A DNA stretch of 64,000 nt from Osmia lignaria lignaria (Eukaryota; Arthropoda; Insecta; Hymenoptera; Megachilidae): assembly GCF_051020975.1 (NCBI RefSeq), contig NC_135045.1:4218501-4282500 (forward strand), given 5' to 3'. Under the pieces are notes generated by a model, which saw nothing but the letters and a program-made list of their open reading frames with translations, was not told the DNA's origin and did no database searches. How positions within the stretch are numbered: the stretch's first letter is position 1; every line of letters begins with the position of its first letter. The position numbers were made by a program, and so were the translations under genes. Shown piece by piece: positions 59,221-64,000 of this stretch.

Positions 59221-61536
59221 AAAGAAACATACACCTCTCAAGGTGAAAATTACACAGGTGTAGAGAGAATCAATTTATCTTCAAGGTTTAATGGTTCAAC
59301 CGCCTAATGAGTCACGTGCGTTACAATGGCAACGCTTTTCGTGCTTTCTTTAAGTAACCCAAATAAGCATTATTTTTTCCATGCCAGCGTTACACCGAAA
59401 TAGTAACGGTGACGGTGCTGATCCGCGGACGACGATCGCGCCAATCATTGTTCGATGGTATTTAGGAGACCGCCTATTTACAGAGCACTATTTTTATTTA
59501 AATCACTTTCGGGACGATTGCGAACCTATCTCGGTTCACAGTTGAAGAACCTTCGAATAAAAATTGCAATTTATTATATAAATGAAATTCCATAGAAAAC
59601 TTTTCGTAGGTTTCTCAGTATCCAAGCAAAATAAGGTAAGGCGAAGATAGGAAAGCGAAACTGAAAACCCAAATACGAGGAGAAAGGGTTGCAACCGCGT
59701 GGACATTCCGGGACCATTTTCCCATGCACGTGCACCTACCACCACGCGCCCAACGTCTTCGTGATTGCGCAAAAATCATTTACATGACAATGAGCTACGG
59801 CCCTGAGCCTGGATACTTCAACTCGTCGCTTCAAAGAATTTTAGACGCGTGGAAAAATGTTATGTATCGATCAATGAAAAAATCCAAAGAAATTTTTTAA
59901 GTAAAAAAACTAACGACACAACGAGACCTAATTTTAATTAATTAGACCCCAACCCCTTTTAAAGGAAAAAATAGGAAATTTCAAAATATATCAAAGAACG
60001 TCACTCAAAACATTCTGCGAACGTAGAAACGTTTGGTTATCAACAATAAACGAGCGACGGGATTGAATTACCTGACCGACAGTCGTTTCTCGGCTACCTA
60101 TACAATACTGTTGTTAAATCGAATCGCGGACGACTGGTACCAGACGCAGAACGCTTCGCAGACACGCGAAAGCTTCCCTTTGACATTTTTATCGAAACTG
60201 AAAAATCTAATTCATTCACCGAGTTTGTTTGCACGCTTCAAAATGAATCAACCTTTCGGCTCTCAATTTTTTTATCAATCGAGTGCTTTCGATTATTTAC
60301 CGTTCGAAGCGTGATCTAAAGCTTCAATTTACGAAATTGCACTTGCGATTTTAATTAAAACTGTTAAATGCAGTATACTTCGAGTTACAGATTCTGCTTA
60401 AAAAATACTGGCGTACTTCTTTGAAATTTATTTTATTAATATAGAGCGATATTTCAAGCGCGGTACGCTATCCGTGGACCCCCCTCCCGTGTAATCGAAT
60501 GGCAGAAACGCATCTGCGACACCATATGCACGAACCGTTGCGGCTTGACCGATACACAACTAACCGACGAACCAGTCCGAGCCTCGATACCGACGCGTGT
60601 TAATTGATCAGACAGTACACGATAACGGTATCCGATTATGTCGTAATTTTCGTTTGGTACTGTGATCGTTACTGACAGCGATCTCATTAGATGCTCGATC
60701 GAGATTACCGCGAAAGCGTACACACGATATAGTACCCACCAGACATAAGTATTAACACACATGTACGCGCACACTTTTTCTTACGAGTGGACGGAGAGAA
60801 TCCACGCAACGCGACGATATGGCGGGAAGTGGTTAGCGAGGAACGCTTTCAAAGGGATTTACACGTAGACAAAGGTTAAGGCCAAGGTCCACTAAAATCG
60901 CTTTATTCAGGCTGAAAGACGCGGAGGATGGCGGCTTGGCCAACGGACGAGCAGGTCGAAAGCTCGGTTCCATTGAAAATCGACCGGTAGGCAGGTAGTC
61001 GACGTCTTTTGTTTTTGCGTCCCTGACAGCGTAGCACGTGAATGGACAACAGCGAATATCGAATTTCGAAGGAAGCGAAAAAATTCATAGCGAAATATTT
61101 GCACACGAATGTTGTATTATATATGTGGAAGGCGTCGCGTCCGCTTCGATCGCGAAATATTTAAATTTCCGGATAACTACTGGCCCCTCGTTAGCACGGC
61201 CGTTAGTTCTCAAACATCACGTAGCATGGATCTGAGCGACGCTATTGGACGATATTCAAAAACGGTTGACATTACCGCGAGAAGCGGCCCCTTATCCTTT
61301 CAAACATTTATCAGAAGCGATTTACTCAGCCGGCTGATCGTACGAGATATCTGCGATAACGCGTCACGTTCGATGCAGACACGCGTACACAATAGAATTT
61401 GAGAAAAATAGAAGCATGAAACGGACGTTCTACGTGGAAGGACCTCGAGCGCCTTTGGAGGTTACATTTCCAGCGTAACGCTCGCTGACTCGCGAGAAAC
61501 CGTACAGGATGTTGATGGAATTAATCGGTTACTCAC

Positions 61537-61691
61537 CATTCGATGAATGTTCGCGTCCTTGCACTCGTCCCTGCTATACACTTCCCTCCGGTAATGCAAC
61601 TAAACTCACCGCGAAAGAAAAAACGGACAACCGAATAAACTGAACACGACGAGAACGGATACAACACACGCACAAGTCACAAAACAGACTG
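61537..61691 (-). promoter_or_regulatory. Candidate promoter and first exon of the WDR62-type gene
   Basis: On the minus strand a TCAGTC initiator (61691-61686) is followed by a pyrimidine- and GT-rich leader. Two donors are present: GCG|GTGAGTTT (exon end 61610) and ATCGATG|GTGAGTAACC (exon end 61537). The second puts an ATG as the last codon of the exon in phase 0. About 110 bp upstream is TTTGGCGGG (61795-61803), an E2F-type site, in CG-rich DNA. No TATA box was seen. The assignment to this gene rests on strand, distance and splice phase. Confidence 0.4.
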
Positions 61692-61794
61692 AGGCTCGCT
61701 GGCCGGGCACCTCGGCTACGTTGCTACGAGACGACCGACGCGACCGCGATGCCCTCTCGCGGCGGCGCACGAACTTTCCCGAGCGCTCCTCGAA

Positions 61795-61803
61795 CCCGCC
61801 AAA
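61795..61803 (-). promoter_or_regulatory. E2F-type motif TTTGGCGGG
   Basis: The match to TTTSSCGS lies upstream of the candidate initiator, within CG-rich sequence that includes GGCGGCGC and CTCTCGCGG. An E2F site would suit a mitotic scaffold gene, but one motif in GC-rich DNA is weak evidence. Confidence 0.3.
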
Positions 61804-61833
61804 TTTAAACGCGTCTTCGACCCGTTTCAGCAT

Positions 61834-62298
61834 ACGCTTACGTGAAAACAGATTTTTGTAATTATATCGTTAATTAAATATATGTTACGAATAATAGTTA
61901 CGTAGAACAGCGATGGATTTAAATATATTTTTAATAGATTAGGGTTTGTACATTACTCTTTAAATAATATTCGATATATCAACGAAGTCACATAAATATT
62001 TATAAAATTTGCAATGTTCACAATCTTTGGTTACGATTGCATCGTTAAATTATGAAATAAATATAATAATATACAGAATTTGGTGTCTAGCATTATCACT
62101 CGAAGCATGTTATTTCTGAAATTATAAGAAAACATGTAACACCTTGAATATTAAATATTTTTACATTCATATCTGGGTGACAAATGAATTTTTTACACGT
62201 ATCCGTTATCTTAATCATTTTAAAATAAATTGTTTCAACACTCGAAAGCTTGTCCACTAGAAAGAGATAAAATTGTAAATAAATAATTCTGAAAATCA
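61834..62298. other. Intergenic stretch between the synaptotagmin-family and WDR62-type genes
   Basis: About 460 bp of AT-rich sequence, presumably the 3' UTR of the synaptotagmin-family gene followed by a short spacer. I see no convincing minus-strand AATAAA; an ATTAAA variant near 61928 is possible. No gene is seen here. Confidence 0.5.
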
Positions 62299-63744
62299 TT
62301 ATTTCAACACATGCCACACAGTAACGAGCTTCCTAGGATTTTGAAGTACAGAAAACCAATGTAGCCTCTCCGTCGATCCTCTGACACCTTTTCCTAATGC
62401 AACCTTACCAATACAAACATCCTTTGTCCTGTAACTCGTCGTTACAGAATCCTCGCTGTCGCTAGGGTGATCTACATTGCTCGCAGCAATCTCAACAGGT
62501 ACAGTCTGCGAAATTTAATAATTCCTTAAATAAATATTATTCCCAAAAACACCGTAACTTACGTACTTTGTTATACAACATCACAAGAAATTGTACGATA
62601 TCCAATTGATTGCAAGTCACATCGAACGTCAGGGTTTCGTTGAATTCCGGCTGCAAATTCGCGCATACGAATTTCGTTTTCTTCTTTTTCATCCTCTGCC
62701 CAGTCCTTCCGTTTAGCATCAATATCCTCACATAAGGATCTGAAAATAATGCGGCTGTTGGCAACAGAAATTGTTCCGATAAATTAAACGTAACACCTAC
62801 TAAATTTGCTTAAACTGGACACTGCTGTTGCAAACTTGATGTCCCGCGCCTTCATAACGTTTATTGTCAGTCTCTGGGCTGTGGGTAAGTAACTTATGCC
62901 TAATAAAATATTCCCAAATTCCTGGAAAATCAAACGGATCTTGTTACCAATGTTCTCGATAGAAATAAATGATATTTGTATCGTTGTCTTATCACGGTAC
63001 CAAATTGGACGGCTTCATTCTGAAGTTGAACATGTGGATCTCCGGACTCTGCAAAACTTGCTTCACCTCCTTCATGGACACTTTAAACGAGCACAGCTCC
63101 GTGTCGTTCGCGTATCTGTCGTGGTCGTACGCAGCGAAATCAAGGATCCATTCCTGCGAGAAAGGACGATCGAATCAAGTGCGACGAGGCTTGAAAAATT
63201 TCGAATAGAAATAAAAAGATCGAGCACTCGAGTTTTACGACGATCCAAGTATGTACTTATTTATTTTCAACTCGTGGCGAAACGCACCGTCTCGGTTATG
63301 CAAAGCGAATTTGCAATGCATATTTACCACGCACTGTTATTGCGTACGATCAATTTATTCAACAAAACCCAACCGTACTGAATTCTACTAATTTTTACTC
63401 GAGTAATTTTCCTAATATAACGAGCGTAAACGAGAAGCTTTATCGCGGTTGCGCTTCGACCAACGAGTGACGTGTTTTTCAACCTTGAATTAAACAAAAC
63501 GCTTTAGAACGCCTGCTGTGCATAGATAATAAAGAAACGTATCCACCTTAATCTCCTGCGATTTCACGTTCGCCACGACGAAAGTTTCTTTGAAAATTGG
63601 GTTGGCCGTGTGTCGGATCGCCCTTGTCCGGAAACTGTGCAGCTTCTGCCGTTTCCGGTGGCTCCACGATTGCTTCACGATGTTCAGGGCCACGTATGGT
63701 TCCAAGGTGCAATTGTATTGCTTCGGTGGAAGACCAGACAGAGC
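62299..63744 (-). CDS. Synaptotagmin-family protein, C-terminal tandem C2 part (5' end outside window)
   Basis: Five exons in minus order: 63744-63547, 63153-63001, 62921-62801, 62739-62567 and 62505-62299. All phases agree and the stop is TAA. They encode about 283 residues: part of C2A (NCTLEPYVALNIV, NPIFKETFVVANV, LDFAAYDHDRYANDTELCSF), the linker, then C2B (LLGISYLPTAQRLTINVMKARD, split at I; KFNPYVRILMLNGRTGQRMK; NETLTFDV) and the canonical C-terminus ending LVTVWHVLK. Tandem C2 domains with a W-H-x-L end are diagnostic of synaptotagmins. C2B loop 1 has F-N-P-Y-V where S-D-P-Y-V is usual, and loop 3 has an ~25-residue acidic insert, so calcium binding by C2B is unlikely. The N-terminal membrane anchor lies past position 64000. 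The paralogue is uncertain; Syt14-like or Syt12-like features seem closest. Confidence 0.88.
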
Positions 63745-64000
63745 CTGTACAATACCAAAGAAACAGATATTTCTATAGAAGAGTAACGAGCTTCATTGTT
63801 ATTTACCCAACTGCGTCTGCTTGTGACGTGACACACACTCGTCAACAACGACAACACATATAGTCAATCACGAAAGACATCGTACACCCCATAGAAAAGT
63901 ATTTTATTTAAAATAAATAACAATTGGATCAAGAAATTTGAATTTTTAATTAAAATCACCTTATGGGGTGTAGGTAGATTTTCATGGATGACTGTACATA
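63745..64000 (-). other. Intron of the synaptotagmin-family gene at the window edge
   Basis: AT-rich, non-coding. Contains an inverted repeat at about 63883-63972. Confidence 0.7.
63883..63972. repeat. ~90-bp foldback with TACACCCCATA termini
   Basis: TACACCCCATAG at the left and TTATGGGGTGTA at the right are complementary over 11 of 12 bases, around AT-rich DNA. It resembles a tiny MITE. Confidence 0.6.

Larger units (their letters stand above)
52262..61536 (-). other. 5' introns of the WDR62-type gene
   Basis: About 9 kb that is mostly intron, interrupted only by a possible micro-exon at 56466-56482. It contains a hairpin and a MITE-like element near 53.2-53.6 kb, a plus-strand TATA motif at 54240, a short C-rich repeat at 56156-56184, an A-run near 58556 and dispersed repeat copy 5. 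No coding exon is visible on the plus strand. Confidence 0.5.

Noticed and set aside
61606..61833. 75-residue minus-strand frame near the WDR62 promoter
   Set aside because: It spans the initiator and GC-rich upstream region and ends just after a donor; it looks like promoter and leader sequence.

Overview
This is an animal nuclear genome window, most likely from an insect of the order Hymenoptera (probably a bee). The reasons are intron-split genes with GT/AG junctions, insect-type glycogen synthase and WDR62/MAPKBP1 proteins, CpG-rich introns, and little recognisable transposon coding sequence. Gene models were built by hand by joining open frames at splice sites with consistent phase. The species call is inference.

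Layout. Positions 1-1200 hold a repeat block: about 60-bp palindrome-bearing units on the left, three 76-bp units, an AT-rich spacer, then the same 60-bp family in inverted orientation. A complete 11-exon glycogen synthase gene (GlyS, + strand, 2323-5356) follows. Convergent to it is a very large minus-strand gene of the WDR62/MAPKBP1 family. Its last exon ends at 8574, its WD40 exons lie at 18.5-28.6 kb, and its 5' end probably lies near 61.7 kb, so it spans more than 50 kb. Between 28.6 and 61.5 kb it is almost all intron, with only tiny candidate exons at 52.2 and 56.5 kb. The right end (62299 to the window edge) holds the last five exons of a minus-strand synaptotagmin-family gene whose 5' part lies outside.

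The introns hold a dispersed repeat family (five copies, 26-59 kb), a 132-bp minisatellite at 45.2-45.9 kb whose period keeps a frame open, several foldback or MITE-like inverted repeats, short matches to Tc1-like and hAT-like termini, and simple repeats. No tRNA, rRNA or CRISPR array was seen.

Function. GlyS makes glycogen from UDP-glucose. The WDR62/MAPKBP1 protein is a double WD40 propeller scaffold linked in other animals to JNK signalling and mitotic spindle poles, here with an enlarged disordered middle. The synaptotagmin relative is a tandem C2 protein with several calcium ligands lost. Nothing shows that the three genes act together. I found no clearly new multi-gene system. The best leads are the inverted tandem-repeat block, the dispersed repeat family, the repeated serine motif and splice-site stop in WDR62, the phase-consistent micro-exon 5' structure, and an Ig-like fragment beside the left repeat block.
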